Shown here piece by piece: positions 11,601 through 21,393 of a stretch of 64,000 bases of DNA. A program made the position numbers and the translations under genes. The notes beneath the pieces were generated by a model that worked only from the letters and a program-made list of their open reading frames with translations, did not search any database and was not told the origin of the DNA. This DNA is from Chondrosia reniformis. Its lineage: Eukaryota; Porifera; Demospongiae; Chondrillida; Chondrillidae. Position 1 is the first letter of the stretch. Each line of letters begins with the position of its first letter. The stretch covers positions 1,488,001-1,552,000 of the forward strand of contig OX359197.1 of assembly GCA_947172415.1 (NCBI GenBank), written 5' to 3'.

Positions 11601-14600
11601 GGTGAGAGCGTTGGATGAGGATACAAGAGTTTTTTCTTCTCGCCTTCTCCACTGGGCCATCATATATAGGAGTACTTACGTATATATGTACCACTGCAAG
11701 CCATTGGTCACCAGTGTTCAATTTGTTTGTATTTTTTGTATTTTTGCAGGGACAGTTTGAGCTATACAAGTATGCTATTGAAAACCTTGGGGGAGGAGAA
11801 GCCATTCCCTTTGATGATGTAGTTCCCCAAGGTCCTCTTAGTCCAGACAGTGTAGGAGATGGTGGAGGAATGGTACAGGTACAGTACATGTTATACACAC
11901 ACTGTATGTACATGCTAAGGATCAAAGGAACTCCCAAAAAGACTTCCACTGATGAAGGTGGTATTCCCACAAGCAGCAAATATGGGGCATTCTTGAAGCT
12001 TAAGTAAACTAGCTCTTCTATCACTCTTTATAATTTTAGGATACCTAGCTAGTCCACAATAGTTAAATGTCAACTATATATTTATTTATTTATTTATTTA
12101 TCATTTATTAAAGTGACACATGCATATAAGAAAGAGCACAAGGCCAAACAAGGCCCATGAGTCACTATGTCTATTAAATATTACAGTTGTGAGTTTATAA
12201 TCTGGCTTGATCAGGAACATATTGCATATATATGTAGATATTGGAATTCTTCTTCTATATATAAGCTATACAAAGCGTGCAAGTAATTGAAGTCCCAACA
12301 GGTTTATTTTAATTTGAATTATTTTACAAAAAGATTGCAAAAGCGAATAAAAGTTGTTTTTATAATGTGTGTGCAGGAAGAGCCAACTGTAGTACAACAA
12401 CAGCAAAAGAAGAGTACTTTTGGGAAGAAGCTTGGATTAATTGGTGGCTTTGGGAAGAAATCAAAGCGTCAGCCAAACAGTGACTATGTGCATACTGAGA
12501 CTGGTACCTTTGCAACTGACGGAGCTCCTGAGTACAACCACTCTCAACCAAGCAGGCCAAAACCTCAGCCTGTCCTTGAAACTGTAAGTGTGTAAGACCT
12601 TGATATCCTATTGCATGTCATGTTATCACGTAACCTACTGTACACTCATTAAGTCTTTATTATCCTCATTTACATACTGTAGTATATACGTACATACGTA
12701 CCTCTCTTCCAATCTCCCCTAAACTAGTATTTTAGTGTTTTATGTACATGTGTTTTAACTTTTGTGTACATGGAATATCTTCTGAGTATTTTAGATCTTA
12801 AAATGTCAACACCTTTTCAATAAAAGAATTCAATGTTTTGTAAAATTGTACGTAAAGAGTGTTGCTAATTGTACTGTTCCTGTGACATACGTACGTATGT
12901 ACTCTGTTCTCTTTGGAGATGCTTGAATATGTATTCTACATCTACTAATTGTATGTACGTATGTATTCTTTGTCTGCAGCCACTTGAGGAAGAACTCTGG
13001 TATTACGGGGAAGTGAGCCGGAAGGATGCTGAACAGCTTTTGAGGAAGGATGGTGACTACTTGATTAGGTACAGCAAGGACAAGGGACCTGTCCTGACAA
13101 TGAAGTGGGAAGGATTAGCTAAGCACTTTATAGTTCAGAGGACAGAAGATGATCCAGTGAGTAGAGGGGACCAGGCCTTAAATAGTTTAAAGTAGCCAGT
13201 TCTGTAAGTTGTTTATTTCTTATTTTAGTAGTATAAGTCTTCTTTTTATCGTTGAAAACAGTATGAAAGAGCCATTTGTGTGAAATAAAAGGATATAGCT
13301 AGTTTGAGTAAGGAAGACTTGTACTATTTAAATAAGAAATCTTTAAAACTTGATACAGTGACACTTTGTAGGCAAGGAGAAATTGAGTATTAAAAATGAT
13401 GCAGGAAATACAGTACGTATGTATGTACCAAAGTGAGAATTCAAATTTCAGCTTACAGTAAATGTTTGAACCATTGTAAAATTCATTCATTATCATTTAA
13501 GAACTTTTGTCCCCAGACTAAGGGTCGTTCTATATACCAAAAATTGTACAATTAGCTGCTCTTATTTTATGTCTGTATAGCCATTTTATCGCTTCGAAAC
13601 CGAGTCTTTTGCTACTATAAGGGAGCTGCTGGATTACTACAGTAAGAGTCAGATGCCCGTTACCCGTAAGACACCGGCTGTTATCTCTAATCCAGTTAAC
13701 AGGGCAAAGCCAGCTGAAGGAAAGCTTGCCATTAAGCACTCGGATGTTGCTTTGGGAAAGCAGTTAGGAAAGGGTAGGTGCTTACTTATACAAGTAAATA
13801 AAAAACATTTACAAAAATGATGTTAGAAGTAGGAATGGTAGTGTTCACTAATACATCTGCAAAAAGTATCGAAACAAGACACTGATTATATGATAAGGCT
13901 AATCATACAGAAGTTGCATATATACTGAAATTTAAGTAACTTAACCATACACTTCTGTGTTTGGCGCACCATTCCTACTTAAGGTTAGTGCGCCCAAACA
14001 CAGAAGTGTATGGTTAAGTTACTTAAATTTCAGTATATATGCAACTTCTGTATGATTAGCCTTATCATATAATCAGTGTCTTGTTTCGATACTTTTTGCA
14101 GATGTATTAGTGAACACTACCATTCCTACTTCTAACAAAAATCGCTTCGTTGGCGATTTATGAGGTGTTGATTGCTAATACATTGGATAGGGCGGCCATT
14201 TTTTCCCGGCCATTCCTACTTAGAGAGTACTACCGTACTCTCTGATATAACATTTTGTACAAAATGGCACATGTACAGGTAGGCATAGTGTAGTGAAAAT
14301 ATACTTTTCATTCCTAACGGACAAAGACTTACAGGTCGAAATCCTTTTATTTGAAGAAGTATTGTTATTTGCTCATTTTTTTTTCTTTATCATAACAAGT
14401 ACGTACCCCTGATCATTTCATGCTATTACAGTTAACATTTGATAATTGTGGACTGAACTGTTGAGGTAGAAATACTAGTAATACAAATATGATGCCAAAT
14501 ATTAGCTTTAAAGACACTACATACGTATGACAACATGTTTTTGTAAGTTTGTATACATTGTGTTGTCATAGATAATTGTAACAATTAATAAAATCCTACA

Positions 14601-15975
14601 ATTGTGAGTAATTAGTACCATAAACTCTTAGTTCCTCCATTTAGGTTTACTAAGATTTAAAATTAATTATCTAAACAACATATTCCAAAAACTGTGGTTT
14701 CATACGTACCTACTGTATGCTAAGCTAAGTATTTCTATGGTTTATATGTTTGCCACACAGGTCACTTTGGTGAGGTTTGGATGGGAACTTTGAAGTCAAA
14801 GAATAACCTGGCAGTTGCTATCAAAACCTGTAAATCTGAAGTGTTTCCCGAGAAACAAAAGTTTCTCAAAGAGGCTGAAATTCTCAGTCAGTACGACCAC
14901 CCCAATATTGTGAATCTGATAGGAGTGGCAGCCGACTGTGATCCAGTGTACATTATTATGGAGCTCATGGGAGGAGGAGACTTCATCAACTATCTTAGGA
15001 AACATTCATCAGATGCTTCTCAAGGCAAGCTAATTGGCTTCTCAATAGGTGCTGCTAAAGGTATGGCTTACTTGGCAGGAAAGAATTGTATCCACAGAGA
15101 TCTGGCTGCCAGAAATTGTCTCATTGATGCCAAGTATGAAAACTTAAAAATTTCAGATTTTGGAATGAGTCGTGAAGAAGACTGTGGTGTCTATGAAGTA
15201 TCATCTGGCACTAAACAAGTTCCCATAAAGTGGACTGCTCCAGAGGTTAGTGCCACTACAGTGTTTCACGGTTGTAATAATTGTGTACTAATAATTGTGT
15301 ATGTAATATGTGTTTTTGATATCAGCTATTGTAATATATATACATAAAAAATGAATTTACACTGGTCATTAATATGCATTGATGTGTATGTGCATGCATT
15401 GTGGTCATAACCAGCTATTGTGTCTCTGTCCTGTTTTCCAACTTTATGATGTTCATAGTGACCAGCTTTGATATCCTTTCATTATTTGCACTAAGAATCA
15501 CATATTATGCATTTCTTGTACAACCTTATGTGGAGACTATTCAATCCCAAGTTATATATCTTTTTTAATTTTACGTAATTATAGGAAATTGATCTGTAAT
15601 TGGACAATACATTTTGAAATGTATTCATTGTTTTACGATGGCTGCAAATTTCTAATTTATATAAAATATGATTTACTTTTGTACTTCCACTTTTAGGCAC
15701 TAAATTATGGCAAGTACACCTCACAGAGTGACGTGTGGAGCTACGGAGTGCTGCTGTGGGAGACCTTTTCTTGTGGTTCAGTTCCCTATCCAGGTATTTC
15801 TAACAATGAGGCCAGGGAGAAGATTGAGTCTGGTTACAGAATGGATGCCCCCAAGAGCTGTCCTCCTGAGGTGCACCAGATAATGCGAAACTGTTGGGAA
15901 TATGAGCCAGAAGATAGACCTTCCTTTGAGGACATTGCAGACCAGCTGCAGCAGTTGACTAAGAAATACAAATAG
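5603..15975 (+). CDS. FER: Fes/Fer-type non-receptor tyrosine kinase (F-BAR, SH2, kinase), 5' end missing
   Basis: Exons, each with AG/GT borders and compatible phases: 5603-5715, 6947-7123, 8988-9155, 9469-9603, 10252-10380, 10596-10650, 11000-11149, 11750-11878, 12377-12583, 12980-13156, 13581-13773, 14761-15245, 15697-15975 (stop TAG). They give about 798 residues; vertebrate Fer has about 822. Exons 1-5 form the coiled F-BAR region, ending with [11 protein letters not shown], the counterpart of the Fer segment near its FX domain. Exons 6-9 are a coiled and Gln/Lys-rich linker. The SH2 domain (exons 10-11) has WYYGEVS and GDYLIRYS with the phosphotyrosine-binding Arg. The kinase has [28 protein letters not shown], an activation-loop Tyr in CGVYEVSS, and WTAPE. 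Family role: signalling from curved membranes and adhesion sites by tyrosine phosphorylation. It ends just after the kinase, as Fes and Fer do. The start codon and roughly the first 65 residues were not found. Fes versus Fer cannot be decided from one gene. Confidence 0.93.
5775..5960 (+). repeat. Dispersed repeat family A, copy 1
   Basis: Shares CAGACAGCTGT, TTCATCAGTGACCCTGGGA and the TCTTGATCTTTTGTGA tail with copies at 8590-8850 and 49040-49245, and GGGAACTAAACCT with all copies. Lies in the first visible intron of the kinase gene. No coding capacity; nature (SINE or MITE) unclear. Confidence 0.7.
6208..6372 (-). repeat. Decayed foldback element with hammerhead-like centre (copy 2)
   Basis: Starts TCTTTTGAAAGGATCATC and ends with the inverted arm CCTTTCAAAAGATAAG plus AAATCCTTATTA, the same termini as the copy at 18398-18588. 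The motif on the minus strand at about 6275-6310 reads AAAGAAGACCCTCGAGGTC then AAAAT, lacking the GAAA box, so probably inactive. Confidence 0.65.
6673..6708 (-). ncRNA. Hammerhead-ribozyme-like motif, best-preserved copy
   Basis: Read on the minus strand: ATTG, then CTGATGA, one A, then GACC-TACG-GGTC, then GAAACGTT, then CAAT. This matches the hammerhead plan: stem I ATTG/CAAT, core CUGAUGA, stem II GACC/GGUC with a four-base loop, GAA, a self-complementary ACGU as minimal stem III, and U as the residue before the cut. The extra A between core and stem II departs from the standard consensus. Hammerheads with such a short stem III usually work as dimers or tandem copies. Activity is not shown by the sequence. 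Confidence 0.6.
6806..6841 (+). ncRNA. Degenerate hammerhead-like motif
   Basis: ATTG, CTAATGA, A, GACC-TACG-GGTC, TCAACGTC, CAAT. Stems I and II are intact, but the core G of CTGATGA is A and the G of GAA is changed, so it is very likely inactive. It is the inverted partner of 6673-6708. Confidence 0.55.
8104..8271. repeat. Tandem duplication of an 85-90 bp segment
   Basis: Two adjacent copies, each running from ACTTGAATCCTAA through GTCTGGACTGCTACC, a C-rich run and GCTATGGACGGTCATAGCAG. The second copy has a longer C-run. Intronic, no coding capacity. Confidence 0.85.
8590..8850 (+). repeat. Dispersed repeat family A, copy 2, with 24-bp tandem tail
   Basis: Contains TGCCTATTCTGTAATAAAGC, CTATAGGGAACTAAAGCTGG, CAGACAGCTGTTTCTGGGAA and the TTCATCAGTGACCCTGGGA box. 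Its 3' part is a four-fold tandem repeat of TGATCCTGATCTTTTGTGAT-type units. Intronic. Confidence 0.75.
10040..10200 (-). repeat. Dispersed C/G-rich repeat family B, copy 1
   Basis: Minus-strand copy of a repeat also found at about 43190-43380 and 49575-49800. Shared blocks include GCAGAACTTGGGGC, AAAATTTTC and GTGTTGAAGCAGTTT. Ends near CAGGGCTGC. Lies between kinase exons. Confidence 0.7.
11570..11680 (+). repeat. Dispersed repeat family A, copy 3 (partial)
   Basis: GGCCTATAGGGATCTAAATT, GTGAGAGCGTTGGATGAGGA and CTTCTCCACTGGGCCATCAT match family A, then the similarity stops. Intronic. Confidence 0.65.
13822..14136. repeat. Near-perfect 148-bp inverted repeat (long hairpin) in a kinase intron
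   Basis: Left arm about 13822-13969 (GTTAGAAGTAGGAATGGTAG ... TGTGTTTGGCGCAC), right arm about 13988-14136 (GTGCGCCCAAACACA ... CTACCATTCCTACTTCTAAC), separated by about 18 bp. I see only about one mismatch, near the loop. The motif ATTCCTACTT also occurs in the loop and at 14212, hinting at a further internal repeat. It lies in the 987-bp intron just before the kinase ATP-binding loop is completed. Confidence 0.93.
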
Positions 15976-17326
15976 CTTTACAAAAAACATGTCGTTGTGA
16001 GTAAAAAGACACTGCATACAATCTTTTATTAACCTTATTCAATTATCGTTAGTTGTGGTCATCACTGTTTACCTTGCTTATCCAGACGCGAGTATTTGCA
16101 AGTGTAAATATGTACATATAGAACTGTCTCTTAATTATCAAATTTCCTGAATTCTAAAATATATTCAGAAGATATGCATTTGTACGTACATGAAAGTACA
16201 TTTGCTTGTGTTGGATGTATCAGCATGTAGGCATAAGTCCATAGTGTATTATTTAGATTGCTTATCTTTGTCTACATTGTACAGATTAAGGAAGTGTGAA
16301 ACTGTGGAACAAGATAGTAAATATTTATATAACAAAGGAACTTCCTATATTTGTGTTTTTGTGGATAATTTGTGATTACATTGCTGTGATTTCCGATTAT
16401 GTTTTAATTTCATTAGTAGTTTTTGTTGAAATTCATTTGCTGATTAAAGTGCATACAGTAGTTACATTAACTAGCAGATCATGAAGAATAGAGATTGGAA
16501 CAGTATTTTAGAAAAAGCTTGATCATGATGTAAAATGAATCGAAGCTTTTAAAAATTACCGGATTCGTATGACTAACAAGCTTTTAAGGTTGCCAAAAAC
16601 ATGGTCGCCCTATTCAATGTATCATCAATAAGTCAACGTTTCGATTTTCGGTTTGTACTCATATGCTATACGTACTAAATGTCATGCCGGTAGACACAAG
16701 TTTATTAATTTTCCGAACTAGGTAATAAGCTATCCTATAGCTAGGCCTAAGTTTGAACACGAAGTGAGTTAATTTTTAAAAACCAATATTGTCTTCTCGG
16801 CCGCCATTTTAAGTAAGAAGTTTTGCTTTCTTTTCGACGGCGACGTTATTTCGAATTCGACTTGTCGTCAAGAAAAGTTTCAAATGAAACGTGCAGTTCT
16901 CCAAGACCTGCATGTGCGTTATAACTTTAATTTGAGATGTTGCAAGACCTATACTGAACGAATTCGAAGCTTAATTCTATAATATTCCCATTTACAAGTT
17001 GGTAACTGAGTTGGTAAACGATTTCATTAGGAAAATTTATATAAGATATTGTGACCAACTATTTAATTATCATGATCAGCCATGTTGAGTAGAGCTTGGT
17101 TAATTAAATCCTTATATGGTAAGGACGGACTTTTTCTTGGAACCCGCGTATCCACCCAAGTGCAGTTTAGGTAGAGTTAACGTTGGCTTTATTAGTCGAC
17201 CACTGATCCTGGATTAACGTACGGCTAGTCTATATCTGCTCGCCACTTAATACATCGATCTGTCTACAGCTGTATAGCCTGCAGGGTGTGAACTATACAA
17301 TTTTAGACCGCTAACTGTTACTAACA
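15976..17326. other. Intergenic: kinase 3' region and upstream region of the next gene
   Basis: No exon recognised. 15976-16750 is AT-rich and probably holds the kinase 3' UTR. 16790-17320 is richer in CpG and contains GGCCGCCATTTTAAG near 16800 (a YY1-like site), consistent with a promoter for the gene starting at 17327. Short frames here look random. Confidence 0.5.
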
Positions 17327-20300
17327 ATGGGAAATCGTTCATATTCAAGGGTGAGTCCGGTAGCTATATCGATCCGTTTTTTATCAAGCATGCAATTTTA
17401 CTATTATATGTTAGAGTAATGTATCAGAATTCGGCCACATCAGAATTCGGACGGCTTGTTCTCAGCAACACCTAACAACATATAATCAGAATTCGGACTA
17501 TAGCTATATATATTAATATACGAAGTTTCAATAGAACAACAGAATACTTCACAGCATGGTAGCTCTATCCTTCCTCTACAAATTTCTTAACTTTCAGCGC
17601 ATAACGTTTAAGATCCAGGAAATGCGACGTTAAAAATCACGTCATATTGTTAGGTGTGGTTATCGAGCTAGCATTTTCGCAAACTTGAACGTTTCACGAT
17701 GAAAGCTGACAACGTCAGAGAGGAAGGATAGAGCTACCAGCTGTGAAGTATTCAAGTATGTCAGTCCAAAACTGAGGGCGCTAGAGACTTTCGTCCGAAT
17801 TCTGATTAAACCGTCTGAACTTTGCTTATATTCGGCCACCCCACAAACCCTTTTCCGTGCGCGCCACTTTAGTGGCTTACCCGTAAACGTGCGAATTAAT
17901 TTTTTTCGAACGAATTTGTATGATTCTTAGGCAATGGTTAGACAATAATATAAATAATCGTAATATGCAGTTATAACGTCGTTGCATCCATACTAAAGAA
18001 GTTACAAAGGAAATAAAAACGACAAGTATACTAAGAAATACAAGACAAATACGGGGATAATTAAAAGTAAAATGGCTTCCATAAGTTACGTAGTTTAGTT
18101 TTTCGTGTGGAAGATCCGAAAACAGGGCACTGGACAGAGTGGAACTGGATGTTTTGGATTGCAATCGGAACAAGCAAACGTAACACGTCTTCTCTGGTTA
18201 TCTAGGGCACAAACAACGCACTGAAGCTTTGATTTGATTCGGTCTGGGAAGTGACGATCATTGAAACGAATCGAAGGAGGAACATCTGCTGTGGGTCGGC
18301 GCCCTGCTCGCTTTCTGGAGTTGTGTTTACTGAGCAGTTCCTCTACGAGCTCCAAAATAAAGTTTTTTAGTGAACGTTTTGGAACATTTGGAGTTTCTCT
18401 TTGTAAAGGTTCATCTTTCGACTTTTAGAGCGTCTAGAGACGCAGTTTTTTTCGATTCTTCTGTCTGCCAAACGTTTCGACCCTGGGGGTCTTCTTCAGT
18501 CACCTGCGTCTCTAGACGCTCTAAAAGTCGAAAGATGAACCTTTACAAAGATAAGTTCGACGCAGTTAGAAGAAATCCTTATTCCATTATTTGGAGTTTC
18601 ACAAGCCAGAATGTAGGCATTTACCACGGAGAGATCAACTAGGAAGAAAAACAGACGGTGCCACCATTCTTAGACTTCCTGGAGCAACTGTAAGTTTTCC
18701 TTCTTGCATCTGCCAAGTCTACACCACCCATATAAGTGTTGTAGACATTAATTGCAGTAGGGCAAGGGATGGCTTTCCTGCTCCCATCTTTCTGTCTCCT
18801 GTTGATGGTGGTAGTGTCTTTTAGACTGGTAATTGTGTTTACCATGGCAACACATTTGTTGTCCTTCCATATGAGGCAATTTACACTTCCTGATTTAGCC
18901 TCTTTAGAATCCCCTCGTTCCATTTTTTGGTCATTTCTTTGATATTGGCAAGGGTAGAAGGCCAATTTCTCCGGTCAGTCCTTGCAGTACCTATACAAAA
19001 CAAATTTTTGCTAAGCAGTGACTCTGCTAAGGAAACACTGGAGAAAAAGTTATCAAAGAAGATGAAATATCCCTTGTTTGTTAGTGGAACTGTAAGGTCT
19101 TCTACGATTCTTTTCCCAAGGTTTTTCTCTACTGTACCATCTGAGGCTTTTCCAGCATAAACCTGTATTTGACTTATGTAGCCGTTGTGAGTATCTGCTC
19201 TGCACCAGACTTTAAACCCACGCTTTACTGGCTTTTGGGGCATGTACTGTTTAAGAGAACTTCTTCCCTTAAATGGAACCATGGCCTCGTCAACAGATAC
19301 CTCCCTATGCGGTTGATACTCTTCAAGGCAATTTTTATTTACTTCATCAAGCAATGGCCTAATCTTGTGTAGCTTGTCGTATCCTGGCTGATTTCTACTA
19401 ACAGCTGTGGAATTATCATTGACATGGAGATTGCTCATCAAGGCCTTAAAGCGTGTCAAAGACATCCCTTGTACAATTGCTGGTGATCCAAGGATTGGAT
19501 TCTGTGACCAGTAATCTTGCCACTCAGGCAAACGATTTATCCCAGTAGCAAGTACAATGCCAAAGAAAAGCATCATTTCATCAGGAGAAGTATCTTCCCA
19601 ATTATACCTAGCTGAAGGGGGATTTTGTGAAGCATACAGGTTAGTCTGGAAACACAAGTCCTGGAAGGTGTTTTTCCCAAATATAGTAAGGAAAAAATCC
19701 AGTGCTGCACTATCGCTCTCTAGTGGATTTGTTACCCCAATCTTCTCCTTGAATTCAGCTATAGGTGTAGCAGTTTGATTGCCTTCACTAATGGATGTTA
19801 GGCAATCTGTCTCATCTGAAGAAGACATGTGATCTTCACTATCTTCATTCGCTTGAGCATTATCAAGAGGATCAGGTAATATCTCCATTACTTCAAGCAA
19901 ACTATTGCCACCTTCAAACTCTCCTTCTACTTCAAAATCTTCATCTCCTGAATCATTCCAATCATCAAGAACCATGGAAAGAACTGCTCCATCATTGAAG
20001 GATTTTCCTTTATTCTAATATTATAAATTACCAATTTATTTTAACTCTGTTTGTGCAAAACTTTATTGAATAATTTGTTCATACCTTATTCATTCCGTTT
20101 CTTAGTCGCAGAACAAGCAAAATAAGCCGAACCGCCGTAATACGAAGATGTACGTTCAGTCGTTCGTAAGGAAAGGATACTCGAACGTTTTCCCGCCTTA
20201 ATGCCTAGCTACGCAGCCGCTTTATTAAATAATCAAACTATAGTTTTTGCAGAGACTTATCGAAGCTAGAAAGAATTGTTTACAGTCGTTTTAGTTGAAA

Positions 20301-21393
20301 TTAACGTCGAGCCACTAAAGTGGCTTGCGCACGGTAACGTGATTGATTATAACTTAACGCGCACGGAAAAAGGTTAATAAACAGCTCGTGTTCGATGAAG
20401 CCGAGGCGCAGCCCCCTCTTACTGTGCCTGCTGGTCTCTCTCAAAAGTGGCTACAATTTAATATCCATTTGAGGCTCGTACCTTTAATACTTGCTGAGAA
20501 CAAGCCGTCCGAATTCTGATGTGGCCGAATTCTGATACATGTGTAAAGTATAGAGTTACTCAATGCACTATCCCCTATACCTTTAGCATACTACTGGAAC
20601 TGAAATGATTTCAGAGCCTGAGAGGGGACGGGTGATGAGCTTTAATGAAACATTAGGAATGGCTGTTGCAAAGAAGTATGGCGCAGTTCTGTCAGTGAAA
20701 TGTTTCTCTACTGAGCAAGACAAATTTTACAAACAACTTTGTTATGAAGTAGAAACCATGGATACGCCAGAACGCATGGGAAGGACCTTCACTGGGATGC
20801 AGACAAAAGTACATAGTAATCAAGGCAAGGAACCTGATACTGTTGAAATCAAAATTGCAAGGCATAAAGAGAAGACAGATGGCAGTCAAATCTTTTTGCG
20901 CCAAAAAAATGGCATATCTGCTAATGCTGGAGGAAAAATTGGAGGCAATATTATGAATGTGGCCGAGTTGGGTGTAAATCTGGGAGGTGCGTATTCTCGT
21001 GAAAGAGAAAAAGGGGTGGAGACATCCACAGAAACTGCTACAAAGGTTGAAGACACAGTTGAAGATAAGCTTGTAGTACCCCCTGGATACAAAATGACAG
21101 CTACAATTAAAACGTACCAGGTGAAGTATCGTGGTCGAACGGACATTACCGTCAAAGCTCCAGGAAACATCAGGATTCAAATCCAATATAAAACCCGAAG
21201 GGCATGTGGATTGTGCAAACGTAACCACTTTGGATTTGTCACAATTGAAGAGCTATTCTCGCTTCAGCCGTCTTTCCACAAAGGTGGAGATGAAATGGAC
21301 GATGATCCAAATTTGGTACAATATAAAATGGCCTTTTTGTATACCTACAATGGAGCTGAAAATGAAGTTGTCAAGGAAGAAGTTATGATATAG
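17327..21393 (+). CDS. Aerolysin-fold-like protein (possible), two exons
   Basis: Exon 1 at 17327-17350 codes MGNRSYSR and has a GTGAGT donor. Exon 2 at 20587-21393 follows TACCTTTAG in the same phase (0) and ends at TAG. Total about 276 residues. The second half has a Gly/Ala-rich segment, a Ser/Thr/Glu-rich stretch (GVETSTETATKVEDTVED) and then VVPPGYKMTATIKTYQVKY. That order resembles the pore-forming module of aerolysin/ETX-type proteins, where an amphipathic insertion loop is followed by a strand starting with a PPG turn. No signal peptide is visible, so it would be cytosolic or released without one. Family members form beta-barrel pores in membranes; in animals some act in defence. The assignment is from pattern only. 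A plain beta-rich protein of unknown function is the alternative. The 3.2 kb intron is almost filled by nested transposons. If exon 1 is not used, translation could start at the ATG at 20605. Confidence 0.5.
18386..18600 (-). mobile_element. 191-bp ribozyme-like foldback inserted in the transposase gene
   Basis: Element 18398-18588 is bracketed by a perfect 12-bp direct duplication ATTTGGAGTTTC (18386-18397 and 18589-18600). Arms of about 45-50 bp (CTTTGTAAAGGTTCATCTTT ... GTCTAGAGACGCAG and their inverse) are almost perfectly complementary, with the hammerhead-like motif in the loop and an asymmetric tail GTTAGAAGAAATCCTTATTC. Same family as copies at 312 and 6208. Confidence 0.9.
18471..18499 (-). 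ncRNA. Hammerhead-like motif in foldback loop
   Basis: Minus strand: CTGAAGA, A, GACCC-CCA-GGGTC, GAAACGTT. The core and stem II are well formed. The immediate flanks do not make a convincing stem I, so folding with the long arms or with a second copy would be needed. Confidence 0.5.

Larger units (their letters stand above)
18095..19975 (-). pseudogene. piggyBac transposase, broken by frameshifts and an insertion
   Basis: Intact start at 19975, MVLDDWNDSGDEDFEVEGEF, an acidic N-terminus typical of the family. The three catalytic Asp of the DDD triad appear in SVDEAMVPFKG, FFDNFFSSV and GGVDLADARR. The C-terminal Cys-rich zinc-binding tail (CVVCALDN, CSDC, CPVPC) is in the segment 18355-18095. 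Three lesions: a shift at the A-run near 18922-18928, a second near 18655-18662 just after YSCSRKSK, and a 191-bp foldback inserted at 18398-18588 between the core and the zinc tail. In life the family cuts and pastes DNA at TTAA. This copy cannot make a full protein. Confidence 0.92.
17848..20373 (-). mobile_element. piggyBac-family transposon
   Basis: Ends are CCCTTTTCCGTGCGCG at 17848 and the inverse CGCGCACGGAAAAAGG ending at 20373. Each end has a subterminal palindrome GCCACTTTAGTGGC / GCCACTAAAGTGGC. The right flank is TTAA, the piggyBac target. The left flank reads CAAA, so one copy of the target duplication has mutated or was lost. It carries a broken transposase gene on the minus strand. 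Confidence 0.85.
17424..20535. mobile_element. TIR element (MITE) interrupted by a piggyBac
   Basis: Perfect 45-bp terminal inverted repeats, 17424-17468 and 20491-20535, starting TCAGAATTCGGCCACATCAG and flanked by TA. The box TCAGAATTCGG recurs at 17447, near 17485 and inverted near 17797, like subterminal transposase-binding sites. The left arm also holds an internal hairpin (17542-17577 against 17719-17753, AGCTCTATCCTTCCTCT). Without the inserted piggyBac the element would be about 590 bp. No own transposase is visible. Superfamily unknown. Confidence 0.8.

Noticed and set aside
14325..14350. Hammerhead-like sequence AAAGACTTACAGGTCGAAAT
   Set aside because: Stem II is only partly paired and the CTGANGA core is absent.
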